Shown: positions 1 to 8,931, numbered from the stretch's first letter. The stretch is 64,000 nt of DNA from Streptomyces sp. HM190 (GCF_009857135.1 NZ_CP047318.1:6820001-6884000); one strand, 5' to 3'. Numbers and translations are program-made. Notes: a model not told the origin generated them from the sequence alone.

Positions 1-2
1 CG

Positions 3-2030
3 TACACGCACCCCGACTGCGACGGCCCGGCGCTCTCCCTCATCACCGACTGGTACGTGTGGGTGTTCTTCTTCGACGACCACTTCCTGGAACTCTTCAA
101 GCGCTCCCAGGACCGCCCCGGCGGCAAGGCCCACCTCGACCGGCTGCCGCTGTTCATGCCGCTGGACCTGGCCACCCCCGTCCCCGAGCCGCGGAACCCG
201 GTGGAGGCCGGGCTCGCCGACCTCTGGGCGCGCACGGTCCCGTCGATGTCGATGGACTGGCGCCGCCGCTTCGCCGTGGCGACCGAGCACCTGCTCAACG
301 AGTCGCTGTGGGAGCTGTCCAACATCAACGAGGGGCGGATCGCCAACCCCGTCGAGTACATCGAGATGCGCCGGAAGGTCGGCGGCGCCCCCTGGTCCGC
401 CGGCCTCGTCGAGTACGCGACCGCGGAGGTTCCCGCGGCGGTCGCCGAGTCGCGGCCCCTGCGGGTCCTGATGGAGACGTTCTCGGACGCCGTCCACCTG
501 CGCAACGACCTGTTCTCCTACCAGCGGGAGGTCGAGGAGGAGGGGGAGAACAGCAACGGCGTGCTCGTCCTGGAGACGTTCTTCGGCTGCGACACGCAAC
601 AGGCCGCCGAGACCGTCAACGACATCCTCACCTCGCGGCTGCACCAGTTCGAGGACACCGCGCTCACCGAGGTCCCCGCGCTGGCCCTGGAGAAGGGGCT
701 CACCCCGCCCGAGGCCGCCGCCGTCGCCGCGTACACCAAGGGCCTGCAGGACTGGCAGGCCGGCGGTCACGAGTGGCACATGCGCTCCAGCCGCTACATG
801 AACGACGGGGCGACCTCCTCGCGCGGCCCGCTCGACCTCGGCGGCGCGCTCCTGTCCGGCCCCGCCCTGGTCACCGGGGCGGGCTTCGGCACGTCCGCCG
901 CCGATGTCGGGGCGCTGTTCGCCTCCGCCGCCGCCGAACGGCTGCGCACCCGCGCGCACCTTCCGTACCAGAAGGTCGGACCCTCCCTGATCCCCGACTT
1001 CCACATGCCGTTCCAGGTGGCGCTGTGCCCGCATCTGGACGCCGCCCGCCCACGCCTCACCGCCTGGTCGCACGCGATGGGCATCCTCGGCGAGGGCGTC
1101 TGGGACGAGGAGCGGCTCGCCGCTGCCGACCTGCCCCTGTGCGCGGCCGGCCTCGACCCGGACGCCACCCCCGAGGAGCTGGACCTCAGCTCGCAGTGGC
1201 TGGCCTGGGGCACCTACGGCGACGACTACTACCCCCTCGTCTTCGGCCACCGCCGCGACCTGGCCGCCGCACGCCTCACGACGGCCCGGCTCTCCGACTG
1301 CATGCCCGTCGAGGGGGAGGCGGTCCCCGTCCCGGTGAACGGGATGGAGCGGGGCCTGATCGACCTGTGGGCGCGGACCACCGCGGAGATGACCCCCGAC
1401 GAGCGACGCACCCTGAAGGCATCCGTCGACAAGATGACCGAGAGCTGGGTGTGGGAGGTGTTCAACCAGCTCCAGAACCGGGTCCCCGACCCGGTCGACT
1501 ACCTGGAGATGCGGCGCGCCACCTTCGGCTCCGACCTCACCCTCAGCCTGTGCCGGACGGGCCACGGTCCGAAGATCCCGCCCGAGGTCTACCGCTGCGG
1601 CCCCGTCCGCTCCCTGGAGAACGCGGCCATCGACTACGCGTGCCTGATCAACGACGTGTTCTCGTACCAGAAGGAGATCGAGTACGAGGGCGAGGTCCAC
1701 AACGCGATCCTCGTCGTGCAGAACTTCTTCGGCTGCGACTACCCGACCGCGCTCGGCGTGGTGCACGACCTGATGACCCAGCGCATGCGGCAGTTCGAGC
1801 ACGTCGTCGCCCATGAACTCCCCGTTGTCTACGACGACTTCGAGCTGTCGGGGGAGGCCCGCGACATCATGGACGGCTATGTGGACGACCTGCGGAACTG
1901 GCTCGCCGGCATCCTGAACTGGCACCGGCAGGTCGACCGCTACAAGCCCGCCTTCCTGGCCCGGCGCGCCCACGGTTTCGTCCCCGGCCGGGTGCCGGCC
2001 CTGCCGTTCGCCCCGGCCAGGGTCGGCTGA
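3..2030 (+). CDS. geoA: Germacradienol/geosmin synthase, 5'-truncated by window edge
   Basis: Bifunctional sesquiterpene cyclase. The N-terminal domain converts farnesyl diphosphate to germacradienol and germacrene D, and the C-terminal domain converts germacradienol to geosmin. The reading frame is open from base 3, so the start lies outside the window. The N-domain shows the metal-binding DDHFLE motif (nt 75-92) and the NSE triad in NDLFSYQREVEEEGE (from nt 504). The C-domain has the weaker GDDYYP motif (about nt 1218) and a second NSE-type motif, NDVFSYQKEIEYEGE (from nt 1650). A Gly/Pro-rich linker joins the domains. Both halves are intact, as in the Streptomyces coelicolor SCO6073 family. 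A strong hairpin follows the stop, so the gene appears to end its transcription unit. Confidence 0.97.
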   Translation, partial: YTHPDCDGPALSLITDWYVWVFFFDDHFLELFKRSQDRPGGKAHLDRLPLFMPLDLATPVPEPRNPVEAGLADLWARTVPSMSMDWRRRFAVATEHLLNESLWELSNINEGRIANPVEYIEMRRKVGGAPWSAGLVEYATAEVPAAVAESRPLRVLMETFSDAVHLRNDLFSYQREVEEEGENSNGVLVLETFFGCDTQQAAETVNDILTSRLHQFEDTALTEVPALALEKGLTPPEAAAVAAYTKGLQDWQAGGHEWHMRSSRYMNDGATSSRGPLDLGGALLSGPALVTGAGFGTSAADVGALFASAAAERLRTRAHLPYQKVGPSLIPDFHMPFQVALCPHLDAARPRLTAWSHAMGILGEGVWDEERLAAADLPLCAAGLDPDATPEELDLSSQWLAWGTYGDDYYPLVFGHRRDLAAARLTTARLSDCMPVEGEAVPVPVNGMERGLIDLWARTTAEMTPDERRTLKASVDKMTESWVWEVFNQLQNRVPDPVDYLEMRRATFGSDLTLSLCRTGHGPKIPPEVYRCGPVRSLENAAIDYACLINDVFSYQKEIEYEGEVHNAILVVQNFFGCDYPTALGVVHDLMTQRMRQFEHVVAHELPVVYDDFELSGEARDIMDGYVDDLRNWLAGILNWHRQVDRYKPAFLARRAHGFVPGRVPALPFAPARVG

Positions 2031-2061
2031 CCCTCCCGCACGGCTCCCGCCGGCAGGTGTA

Positions 2062-2095
2062 CCCTCCGGGCCGCGGTCGGCCGCGGCCCGGAGGG
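2062..2095 (+). terminator. Strong hairpin terminator after geosmin synthase
   Basis: A perfect 15-bp stem with a 4-nt TCGG loop: the left arm is CCCTCCGGGCCGCGG (2062-2076) and the right arm is 2081-2095. It begins 32 bp after the geosmin synthase stop. There is no U-run, which is usual for Streptomyces terminators. Just downstream (about 2093-2123) a 14-bp GC-rich motif occurs twice in direct orientation. Confidence 0.8.
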
Positions 2096-2263
2096 CCCGC
2101 GCGCGAACGGGCCCGCGCGCGAGAGGCGCGACCGGTGTGGGGTGCGGTGAACGGCGTGAACGGCGCTGAGGGGGTGTCAGTCTCACTCTTTCGTGGCTCG
2201 TCGCGCCGTCGCGCACCGGGTAGATGTCCGCCCGACCCGAACCGCGGACCGGAGGCGCGCACC

Positions 2264-2905
2264 ATGGAGCAGACCGCGTTGAGACCCAAGGCCAGGCCCG
2301 GCCACATGCCGGGCGGGGTCCCCGAGCAGGTCCCCGACCCTGCGTCCGACCCGGCGTCCGACGAGCACCGGCCGTCCGGGCCGGCCCGGCGACCGCACGC
2401 CGCGCCCCGTCGTGCGCGGCAGCGGGTGGCCGGCCTGGTGTTCGCCCTGGTCACCTGTGTGGTCCTGGTCCTGTCCGGCGTCGGACTCGGCGCGCTGGGC
2501 GTCACCATGAGCGGTCCGGGCGCCCTCGCGGGGGCCCCGCGGACCCCGGCCGCCTCCCCGCGTCCCGACAGCGGTGGGGTACGGCCGACCACACCGGTAC
2601 CGGCCCTGGCCGCGGCCCCGGGTGGCCCGGCCCTCGCCCGCGCGACCCTCGGTGTCGAGGCCGTCGACGCCACCGGGGGCGCAGGCGCGCTCGTCGTCGG
2701 GGTGCACGTACCCGGCCCCGGCCATGCCGCGGGCCTGGTCCGGGGAGATGTCGTCCTCGCCGTCGGGGACACCCGCACCGGCTCGGCGGCCGACCTCGCG
2801 CGGGCGATCGCCGCCGCGCGCCCCGGCACCCCGGCGAAACTCCTGGTCCGCCAAGCGAACGGCGACCGCCGCCACCTCGTGGCCGTACCGGGGGTGGCCG
2901 TCTGA
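2264..2905 (+). CDS. Membrane-anchored PDZ-domain protein
   Basis: A 213-aa protein with a basic, Pro-rich cytoplasmic N-terminus (about 1-50), one hydrophobic segment (VAGLVFALVTCVVLVLSG and following, about 55-80), a Pro/Ala-rich extracytoplasmic linker, and a C-terminal PDZ-like domain (about 125-213) with the GDVVLAVGDTRTGSAADL signature. PDZ domains bind C-terminal peptides. No protease or transglycosylase domain is attached, so it probably acts as an adaptor at the outer membrane face; this role is inferred. The ATG at 2264 was chosen because GGAGG lies at 2251-2255. The frame is open further upstream but that stretch has no conserved features. It is convergent with the metallophosphoesterase. 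Confidence 0.78.
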   Translation: MEQTALRPKARPGHMPGGVPEQVPDPASDPASDEHRPSGPARRPHAAPRRARQRVAGLVFALVTCVVLVLSGVGLGALGVTMSGPGALAGAPRTPAASPRPDSGGVRPTTPVPALAAAPGGPALARATLGVEAVDATGGAGALVVGVHVPGPGHAAGLVRGDVVLAVGDTRTGSAADLARAIAAARPGTPAKLLVRQANGDRRHLVAVPGVAV

Positions 2906-2972
2906 GCCCGCCGACCGTTCCCCGGCGGCCGTACCGGGCGGTGCTCGCCCTGGCCCCGGCGGACGACGAACC

Positions 2973-3728
2973 TCAGGGCGCCACCCGGAAGTGGCTCGTC
3001 AGGCGGCCCTCGTCGTCCAGGACGTGGAACGCCAGTCCGGGCGGGGCCTCCCGGTCCGCGGCCTGGTCGCCCTCCCAGGGCAGTCGGAGTGTCCACGTCA
3101 CCCCCGGCCCGACGACCAGCGGGCGCCCCGCGAACGTGGTCGCGGCGGGGGTGTGGGCGTGCCCGGTGACGATGCCCGCGATCTCGGTCCGGCGCTCCAG
3201 CAGCCGGGCCAGCGCGGTGGGCCGGCCCAGTCGGTACGCGTCCGGCAGCGGGTGGTGCAGCGCCACCGGCGGATGGTGGAAGGCGAGCAGCGCCGGCCGG
3301 TCGCCGTCGAGGTCGTCGAGGGTCTCCTCGATCCAGGCGTACGTCTGCGCGTCCAGTTCGCCCTCGTCCCGCCCCGGCACGCTGGAGTCGCACATCAGTA
3401 CCGCCGCGTCGTCGAAGAGGCGCACGCTGTTGACCGGCCCGTCGGTGGGCGGTTCGCCGAGCAGCGCCTTGCGGTAGGGCGCCCGGCTGTCGTGGTTGCC
3501 CGGGCAGGTGAGCACCGGGAACGGGGCGTCCCCGTCCCGCAGCCCGAGCAGGAGCGCGGCCTCCTCGTACTCGTCCTCCGTGCCGTGGTCCGCGATGTCC
3601 CCGGTCACCAGCAGCGCGTCCACCCGGCCCGGCAGGTCCCACAGCAGGTCCCGCACCCGCTCGGCCCGGCGGGTCGCCCGGTCCGTCCCGTCCAGATGCA
3701 GATCACTGATGTGCGCGAGTACGAGCAT
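2973..3728 (-). CDS. CpdA/Icc-like calcineurin-type metallophosphoesterase
   Basis: A 251-aa cytoplasmic phosphoesterase with the full set of dinuclear metal motifs in order: HISDLHLDG at the N-terminus (D-x-H), TGDIADHG (GD-x-x-D), CPGNHDS (GNH-D/E), and GHAHTP near residue 190 (GH-x-H). This layout is that of class III cyclic-nucleotide phosphodiesterases and related phosphohydrolases. The natural substrate cannot be told from sequence; cAMP, a lipid phosphate or another phosphoester are all possible. The length matches the family. The gene is monocistronic, with its own plausible promoter upstream and a convergent neighbour downstream. Confidence 0.9.
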   Translation of the reverse strand: MLVLAHISDLHLDGTDRATRRAERVRDLLWDLPGRVDALLVTGDIADHGTEDEYEEAALLLGLRDGDAPFPVLTCPGNHDSRAPYRKALLGEPPTDGPVNSVRLFDDAAVLMCDSSVPGRDEGELDAQTYAWIEETLDDLDGDRPALLAFHHPPVALHHPLPDAYRLGRPTALARLLERRTEIAGIVTGHAHTPAATTFAGRPLVVGPGVTWTLRLPWEGDQAADREAPPGLAFHVLDDEGRLTSHFRVAP

Positions 3729-3773
3729 CGCCGTACGCCTCCCTTGGGCCCGCTGCCGTAATGGAACAGGTGA

Positions 3774-3803
3774 ATCTAAGCATTAGTTCTAACGGATGGA
3801 CAA
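3774..3803 (-). promoter_or_regulatory. Putative promoter/operator of the metallophosphoesterase gene
   Basis: On the minus strand a -35-like TTGTCC (3803-3798) and a -10-like TTAGAT (3779-3774) are separated by 18 bp. The patch is unusually AT-rich for this genome. The spacer contains overlapping short palindromes (CTAAGCATTAG, TTAGTTCTAA), an arrangement typical of MarR/TetR-type operators. The predicted transcription start is about 40 bp before the gene. Confidence 0.45.
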
Positions 3804-3967
3804 TCAGGAACCATTAGCCCCCCTTCCTTCTGCCGCTGTGCGCCGGGGCGCACGCGCGCCGCACCCCGCGGCCATGGGCTCGCGCACGCTGCCGCGGACG
3901 GGCAGGATGCTGCCCGTGGGGCGCGCCGCGCCCCGCCCCAGGGAACTCCGAGCACACGGAGGCATGG

Positions 3968-5137
3968 ATGACCGGCACGTCTGGCCACGGATCCGCGCCA
4001 CTGACCGCCGACGCCCCGCCCGGCCCCCTGACGCCCTTCACCGTCGACGACTACCGCGCCCGGATGCGGCGGGCCGCGCGCGCCGCGGCCGAGGCGGGCC
4101 TCGACGGGCTGCTGGTGGCGCCCGGCCCCGACCTGGTGTGGCTGACGGGGTACCGGCCGCCGGAGACCGAGCGGCTCACCCTGCTGGTGCTGCGGGACGG
4201 CGAGGACCCGGTGCTGGTGGTGCCCGCCCTGGAGGCCCCCGACGCCGAGGAGGCCCCCGGCGGCCCCGCGCTGGACCTGCGCGACTGGGCCGACGGCACG
4301 GACCCCTACGACACGGCCGTGCCCCTCCTCGGGCCCCGCGGCCGCTTCGGCGTCAGCGACAACACCTGGGCCCTGCACCTGCTCGGCCTGCAGGGGCGGC
4401 TGCCCGGCACGGCGTACGTCGGGCTGTCCGAGGCGCTGCCGATGCTGCGGGCCGTCAAGGACGCGGCGGAGCTGGAGCGGATGGCGGCGGCGGGCGCGGC
4501 CGCCGACCGGGCGTACGACGAGATCCGGCGGGTCCGCTTCGCCGGGCGCCGGGAGACCGAGGTCGCCGCGGATCTCGCCGACCTGCTGCGGCGGTTCGGG
4601 CACTCCCAGGTCGACTTCACGATCGTCGCCTCCGGGCCGAACGGCGCCAACCCGCACCACGAGGCGGGCGACCGCGTCATCGCCGACGGCGACATGGTCG
4701 TCCTCGACTTCGGCGGACTCAAGGACGGCTACGGCTCCGACACCTCCCGCACCGTCCACGTCGGCGAACCCGACGCCGAGGAACGCGAGGTGCACGACCT
4801 CGTGCGCGCCGCACAGGAGGCCGGGTTCCGCGCGGTCCGGCCCGGCGCCGCCTGCCAGGACGTCGACCGCGCGGCCCGCGCCGTCATCACCGACGCCGGG
4901 TACGGCGACCGCTTCGTCCACCGCACCGGGCACGGCATCGGCGTCACCACCCACGAGCCGCCGTACATGGTCGAGGGCGAGGAACGGCCCCTCGTGCCCG
5001 GCATGTGCTTCTCCGTCGAACCCGGCGTCTACCTGCCGGGCCGCTTCGGGGTACGCATCGAGGACATCGTGACCGTCACCGAGGACGGCGGGCGGCGCCT
5101 CAACCTCACCCCGCGCGACATCGCGATAGTGCACTGA
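3968..5137 (+). CDS. M24-family Xaa-Pro peptidase (prolidase/aminopeptidase P-like)
   Basis: A 389-aa metallopeptidase that would remove N-terminal residues preceding proline. It has a creatinase-like N-terminal domain (about 20-155) and a pita-bread catalytic domain (about 160-385). The dinuclear metal ligands are visible: D in VVLDFGG, D in GSDTSRT, H in RTGHGIG, E in SVEPGVY and E in RIEDIVTV. The ATG at 3968 follows a purine-rich CGGAGGC. An ATG 4 bp upstream is out of frame. It precedes the kinase-like gene by 52 bp in the same orientation, so co-transcription is likely. Confidence 0.92.
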   Translation: MTGTSGHGSAPLTADAPPGPLTPFTVDDYRARMRRAARAAAEAGLDGLLVAPGPDLVWLTGYRPPETERLTLLVLRDGEDPVLVVPALEAPDAEEAPGGPALDLRDWADGTDPYDTAVPLLGPRGRFGVSDNTWALHLLGLQGRLPGTAYVGLSEALPMLRAVKDAAELERMAAAGAAADRAYDEIRRVRFAGRRETEVAADLADLLRRFGHSQVDFTIVASGPNGANPHHEAGDRVIADGDMVVLDFGGLKDGYGSDTSRTVHVGEPDAEEREVHDLVRAAQEAGFRAVRPGAACQDVDRAARAVITDAGYGDRFVHRTGHGIGVTTHEPPYMVEGEERPLVPGMCFSVEPGVYLPGRFGVRIEDIVTVTEDGGRRLNLTPRDIAIVH

Positions 5138-5189
5138 CCCCTCCGAGGAGCCCCGAACCCCCTCCCCTCCGGACGACAACGGCGCGACC

Positions 5190-6131
5190 ATGACCCAGGC
5201 ACCGACACCCACCGCGGACACCGTCCGCCGGCTGGTCCGTTCCCTGCTGAAGAACGGCGAGGGGAGGGCCGGCGGCGCGGGCGGCGACGGCCCCGACGTA
5301 CGGCCCGTCACCGAGGAGGGCGGGCCGTGGACCTGGTGGGTCGGCAGCCGCCATGTGCTGCGCCTCGCCCCCGACCGGCACGCCGTCGTACGGCAGCGGC
5401 GCGAACTGCGGCTGCGCGACCTGGTCCGGCCGCACGTCGGTGTCGCCGTCCCGGTGAGCGTCGCGCACGGCGAATGGTCCGGCGGTCTCACCTGCACGCT
5501 CGACACGCGCGTCCCCGGCAGCACCGCCCCCGTGCACGACGTGTCCGCCGTCGGCGAGGACGACCTGGCCGGGCTCCTCACCGGCCTGCGCGGGGTACCG
5601 CAGCGGCAGGCGGAGGCCCTCGGGGTGCCCCGGCTGCCGCCGCGCTCCCTGGAGACCCTGCGGACGGCGGCGGGACGGGCCGCCAAGCAGCTCGCCGGGG
5701 CCGACGAGTTCGACCCGGCGCGGCTGGGGCAGCTCACCGCGCCCAACGCCGCGCAGCTCACCGCTCCCGCGGCCGTGCTGGTGCACCACGCGCTGACCGG
5801 CGAGCACCTGCTGGTCGGCGCCGACGGGCGGGTGCGGGGGGTGCTGGACTGGAGCGACGCGGCGGTCGGTGATCCCGCCGAGGACATCGCCCGCCTCGCG
5901 ACGGCGGTCGGCGCGCCCGCCGCGGTCCGCGCGGCGACCCTCGCGGGGTACGGTGCCCGGCCCTGTCTGCGAGGGCTCTGGCTGGCCCGCTGCGACACGG
6001 TGGTCGCGCTCACGGCGGCCGTCCAGGGGCGGGAGGCGACCGCGCCGCTGCCCGTGCTGCGGGAGCGGCTGCGGCGGGCGTGGGAGCCGATCCTGCTGGA
6101 GCGGGTGACCGACCTGCGGGGAGAGGACTGA
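5190..6131 (+). CDS. Aminoglycoside-phosphotransferase-fold protein, catalytic Asp replaced
   Basis: A 313-aa protein of the APH/choline-kinase fold. The catalytic-loop region reads LVHHALTGEHLLV (about residues 197-209), where active relatives have a pattern like H-x-D-L-x-x-x-N/H. The expected Asp is Ala201 here. The metal-binding Asp of the DFG-equivalent is kept in VLDWSDAAVGDPAEDIA. This suggests a pseudokinase or a substrate-binding protein rather than an active kinase. It lies 52 bp after the M24 peptidase and a hairpin follows it. Its function is unknown, and no resistance role should be assumed. Confidence 0.8.
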   Translation: MTQAPTPTADTVRRLVRSLLKNGEGRAGGAGGDGPDVRPVTEEGGPWTWWVGSRHVLRLAPDRHAVVRQRRELRLRDLVRPHVGVAVPVSVAHGEWSGGLTCTLDTRVPGSTAPVHDVSAVGEDDLAGLLTGLRGVPQRQAEALGVPRLPPRSLETLRTAAGRAAKQLAGADEFDPARLGQLTAPNAAQLTAPAAVLVHHALTGEHLLVGADGRVRGVLDWSDAAVGDPAEDIARLATAVGAPAAVRAATLAGYGARPCLRGLWLARCDTVVALTAAVQGREATAPLPVLRERLRRAWEPILLERVTDLRGED

Positions 6132-6247
6132 GGCCCGCGCGTCGCTGCGCCGGGCTCGCCCGCCGGGAGCGTCCGGGGTGCCCCGGAGCCAGGGGGGCGA
6201 CTCGGAGTGTCGGGGGCGCCTCGGAACCCGTGGGCGCCCGTGGTACG

Positions 6248-6271
6248 GCGACCGCGGCCGTTCGCGGTCGC
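6248..6271. terminator. Hairpin between convergent kinase-like gene and treZ
   Basis: Perfect 9-bp arms (GCGACCGCG at 6248-6256 and CGCGGTCGC at 6263-6271) around a 6-nt loop. It sits in the 286-bp space between two convergent genes, so it can serve both directions. The rest of that space is GC-rich and shows no coding signal. Confidence 0.55.
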
Positions 6272-6417
6272 TCGCACAGGTCCCCGCGTCCCTGCCGGGA
6301 CGGCGGAGCCGCCCGGCCCGCCGCCGCGCTGACCCTGCGCCCGCCTTCGCGGTGTCGGCCCGGCGCCGACCGTCGCCCCGCCGCGCGCCGCAGCCCCCGG
6401 CCGGCCCGCCGCCGGGG

Positions 6418-8163
6418 TCACGGCACCGTCAGCACCACGCAGGACTCGCCCGGCAGGGTCAGCAGGCCGTCCGGGCCCGGGGGGTTCACCGGGTCCCACG
6501 CGGCCAGGACCCGGGCCTCCGCCGTGCCCAGGGGGATGTCCGCCGGTTCCTCGCCCAGGTTGAGGGCCACCCGGACGTCGCCCCGGCGGAAACCGAACCA
6601 CCGGGCGTCCTCGTCGTAGGCGACCTTGACGTCGGACAGGTCCGGGTCGGAGAGGTCGGGGTGGCTGCGGCGCAGGGCGATCAGGTCGCGGTACCAGGCC
6701 AGCATCCGCGCGTGCGGCTCGGCCGACGGCTCCGACCAGTCCAGGCACGAGCGGTCACGCGTCGCCGGGTCCTGCGGGTCCGGCACGTCCTCCTCCGCCC
6801 AGCCGTGCTCCGCGAACTCCCGGCGCCGCCCGCGCCGTACCGCCTCGGCCAGCTCCGGATCGGTGTGGTCGGTGAAGAACTGCCAGGGCGTGCCCGCGGC
6901 CCACTCCTCGCCCATGAACAGCATCGGCGTGAACGGCCCCGTGAGCGTCAGCGCCGCCGCGCACGCCAGCAGACCGGGGGAGAGCGCCGCCGACAGCCGG
7001 TCGCCCTGGGCGCGGTTGCCGACCTGGTCGTGGGTCTGGGCGTAGCCCAGCAGCCGGTGCGCCGAGACCCGCGTACGGTCCAGGGGGCGGCCGTGGGACC
7101 GGCCCCGGAACGACGAGTACGTGCCGTCGTGGAAGTACCCGCCGGTGAGGGTCTTGGCCAGACCGGCCAGTCCCGCCCGCGCGAAGTCCGCGTAGTAGCC
7201 CTGCGATTCGCCGGTCAGGGTGGTGTGCAGCGTGTGGTGGAAGTCGTCGTTCCACTGCGCGTGCAGCCCGAGCCCGCCCTCCGCGCGCGGGGTGACGAGC
7301 CGGGGGTCGTTCAGGTCGGACTCGGCGATCAGGAACAACGGCCGCCCCACCTCGGCGCCGAGCGCGTCCACGGCCGTCGACAGCTCCTCCAGGAAGTGGC
7401 ACGCGCGGGTGTCCCGCAGCGCGTGCACCGCGTCCAGGCGCAGCCCGTCGAGCCGGTAGTCCCGCAGCCACGCCAGCGCGCTCCCGAGGAGATACGCCCG
7501 CACCTCGTCCGAGCCGGGCGCGTCCAGATTGACCGCGGCGCCCCAGGGCGTGTGGTGCCGCTCGGTGAAGTACGGGCCGAAGACGGGCAGGTAATTGCCG
7601 GACGGGCCCAGATGGTTGTGGACCACGTCGAGCACGACCCCGAGGCCCAGGCCGTGCGCCGCGTCCACGAACCGTTTGAGCGCCTCGGGGCCGCCGTACG
7701 GCTCGTGCACGGCCCACAGCGACACCCCCTCGTACCCCCAGCCGTGCGTCCCCGGGAACGGACACAGCGGCATCAACTCGACGTGGGTGACGCCCAGTTC
7801 CGCGAGATGCCCGAGCCGCTCGGCGGCCGCGTCCAGGGTGCCCTCGGGCGTGTACGTGCCCACGTGCAGCTCGTACAGCACGGCACCCGGCAGCCCGCGC
7901 CCCGTCCACGGCACCCGCCACCCGTACCGCCCGTGGTCGACGACGGCGCTCGGCCCGTCCGGGCCGTCCGGCTGACGGCGCGAGCGCGGGTCGGGCCGGA
8001 CCGGGCCGTCGTCGACGGCGAACCCGTAGCGCGTGCCGTCCGTCGCCTCCGCCTCGGCCGTCCACCAGCCGGGGCGCTCGGGGTCGCGCTCCATCGCGTG
8101 CGTGGCGCCCTCGCGGTGGAGCGTCATCCGGTCGGCTTGCGGTGCCCACACCTCGAACTGCAC
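6418..8163 (-). CDS. treZ: Malto-oligosyltrehalose trehalohydrolase
   Basis: A GH13 enzyme of 581 aa that releases trehalose from maltooligosyl trehalose, the second step of the TreY-TreZ pathway. The N-terminal module begins MQFEVWAPQADRMTLHR (CBM48-like). The (beta/alpha)8 barrel carries the GH13 regions: DVVHNHLGPSGNY, LDGLRLDAVHAL with the nucleophile Asp, FLIAESDLND with the acid/base Glu, and TQTHDQVGNR-type region IV (here YAQTHDQVGN). Length matches the family. Its partner treY is 4 kb away in the same orientation, but other genes intervene, so the set is dispersed rather than one operon. Confidence 0.95.
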   Translation of the reverse strand: MQFEVWAPQADRMTLHREGATHAMERDPERPGWWTAEAEATDGTRYGFAVDDGPVRPDPRSRRQPDGPDGPSAVVDHGRYGWRVPWTGRGLPGAVLYELHVGTYTPEGTLDAAAERLGHLAELGVTHVELMPLCPFPGTHGWGYEGVSLWAVHEPYGGPEALKRFVDAAHGLGLGVVLDVVHNHLGPSGNYLPVFGPYFTERHHTPWGAAVNLDAPGSDEVRAYLLGSALAWLRDYRLDGLRLDAVHALRDTRACHFLEELSTAVDALGAEVGRPLFLIAESDLNDPRLVTPRAEGGLGLHAQWNDDFHHTLHTTLTGESQGYYADFARAGLAGLAKTLTGGYFHDGTYSSFRGRSHGRPLDRTRVSAHRLLGYAQTHDQVGNRAQGDRLSAALSPGLLACAAALTLTGPFTPMLFMGEEWAAGTPWQFFTDHTDPELAEAVRRGRRREFAEHGWAEEDVPDPQDPATRDRSCLDWSEPSAEPHARMLAWYRDLIALRRSHPDLSDPDLSDVKVAYDEDARWFGFRRGDVRVALNLGEEPADIPLGTAEARVLAAWDPVNPPGPDGLLTLPGESCVVLTVP

Positions 8164-8343
8164 GGAACGGTTCTCCCTCGGCTGCCGGTCGTGTTGGTCG
8201 GGGGACGGTCAGGAGTCGTCATGGAGCCTTCCCGTCCATCGTGCGGCAAACGAGATCGAGGCGCGCCCGGTTCGGTGTCGATCGCCGCGCGAGTCGCACG
8301 GTCGCCCGTCATGTCCGAGGATCGTCACCGTTCACGGGTTTTC

Positions 8344-8372
8344 TGGACACCCCGGCTCCACTGGCCGACAAT
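8344..8372 (+). promoter_or_regulatory. Near-consensus promoter giving a leaderless FHA-protein mRNA
   Basis: A -35 box TGGACA (8344-8349) and a -10 box GACAAT (8367-8372) with the ideal 17-bp spacing. The GTG start lies 8 nt after the -10 box, so the predicted transcript would begin at or next to the start codon. No Shine-Dalgarno sequence is present, which agrees with a leaderless transcript. Confidence 0.6.
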
Positions 8373-8379
8373 CACACGC

Positions 8380-8931
8380 GTGACGTCGTCCTTCGAGTTC
8401 CACACGTACCCCGCGCGGCTGTCGGACGCCGAGCGCGACCGCGCGCTGAGGGTGCTCCGTGACGGCGTCGCCCTCGGTCGCCTCTCCCACGACACGTTCA
8501 TCCGGCGCATGGAGCTGGCGCTCACCGCCCGTCGCTCCGACGAACTGGCCGCGCTCACCGCCGACCTGCCCGTCGAGAGCCGCTGGTCCCGGCTGGTCCT
8601 CGGCACCGTCGGGGCGGTCTCCGGCTTCGGGGTGAAACTCCGCCGGGCCTGGCAGGCCGAGCGGCTGCCCAAGCTCCAGCTGCCGCACCCGGCGAGCGGT
8701 CACGGCCTGCGCATCGGCCGCGACCCCGCCAACGGGCTCCGGCTCAGCCACGAGACGGTCTCCCGGGTGCATGCCGAACTGACCCGGCAGGGCGGCAGAT
8801 GGATCCTGCGCGACCTCGGCTCCACCAACGGCACCACCGTCAACGGACGGCGCGTCATCGGCGCGGCCGTCGTCCGCGACGGCGACCAGGTCGGTTTCGG
8901 CCGCATGACGTTCCGTCTCTCCTCCGACTGA
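8380..8931 (+). CDS. DUF1707 - FHA domain protein
   Basis: A 183-aa protein. Residues about 10-60 match the actinobacterial DUF1707 domain (LSDAERDRALRVLRDGVALG and following), often found on short membrane or signalling proteins. A basic linker follows, then a C-terminal FHA domain (about 108-183) with GLRIGRDPANGL, SRVHAEL, DLGSTNGTTVNG and the final beta strands, including the conserved Arg, Ser, His and Asn that read phosphothreonine. It should bind a Ser/Thr-kinase substrate; the partner is unknown. The GTG at 8380 fits the domain start and a promoter immediately upstream. It is divergent from treZ. Confidence 0.85.
   Translation: MTSSFEFHTYPARLSDAERDRALRVLRDGVALGRLSHDTFIRRMELALTARRSDELAALTADLPVESRWSRLVLGTVGAVSGFGVKLRRAWQAERLPKLQLPHPASGHGLRIGRDPANGLRLSHETVSRVHAELTRQGGRWILRDLGSTNGTTVNGRRVIGAAVVRDGDQVGFGRMTFRLSSD

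Noticed and set aside
3776..6748. Very long minus-strand open frame (990 codons) opposite the M24 and kinase-like genes
   Set aside because: High-GC DNA leaves antisense frames open. The translation is low-complexity Arg/Gly/Pro/Ala, while the opposite strand carries clear family motifs.
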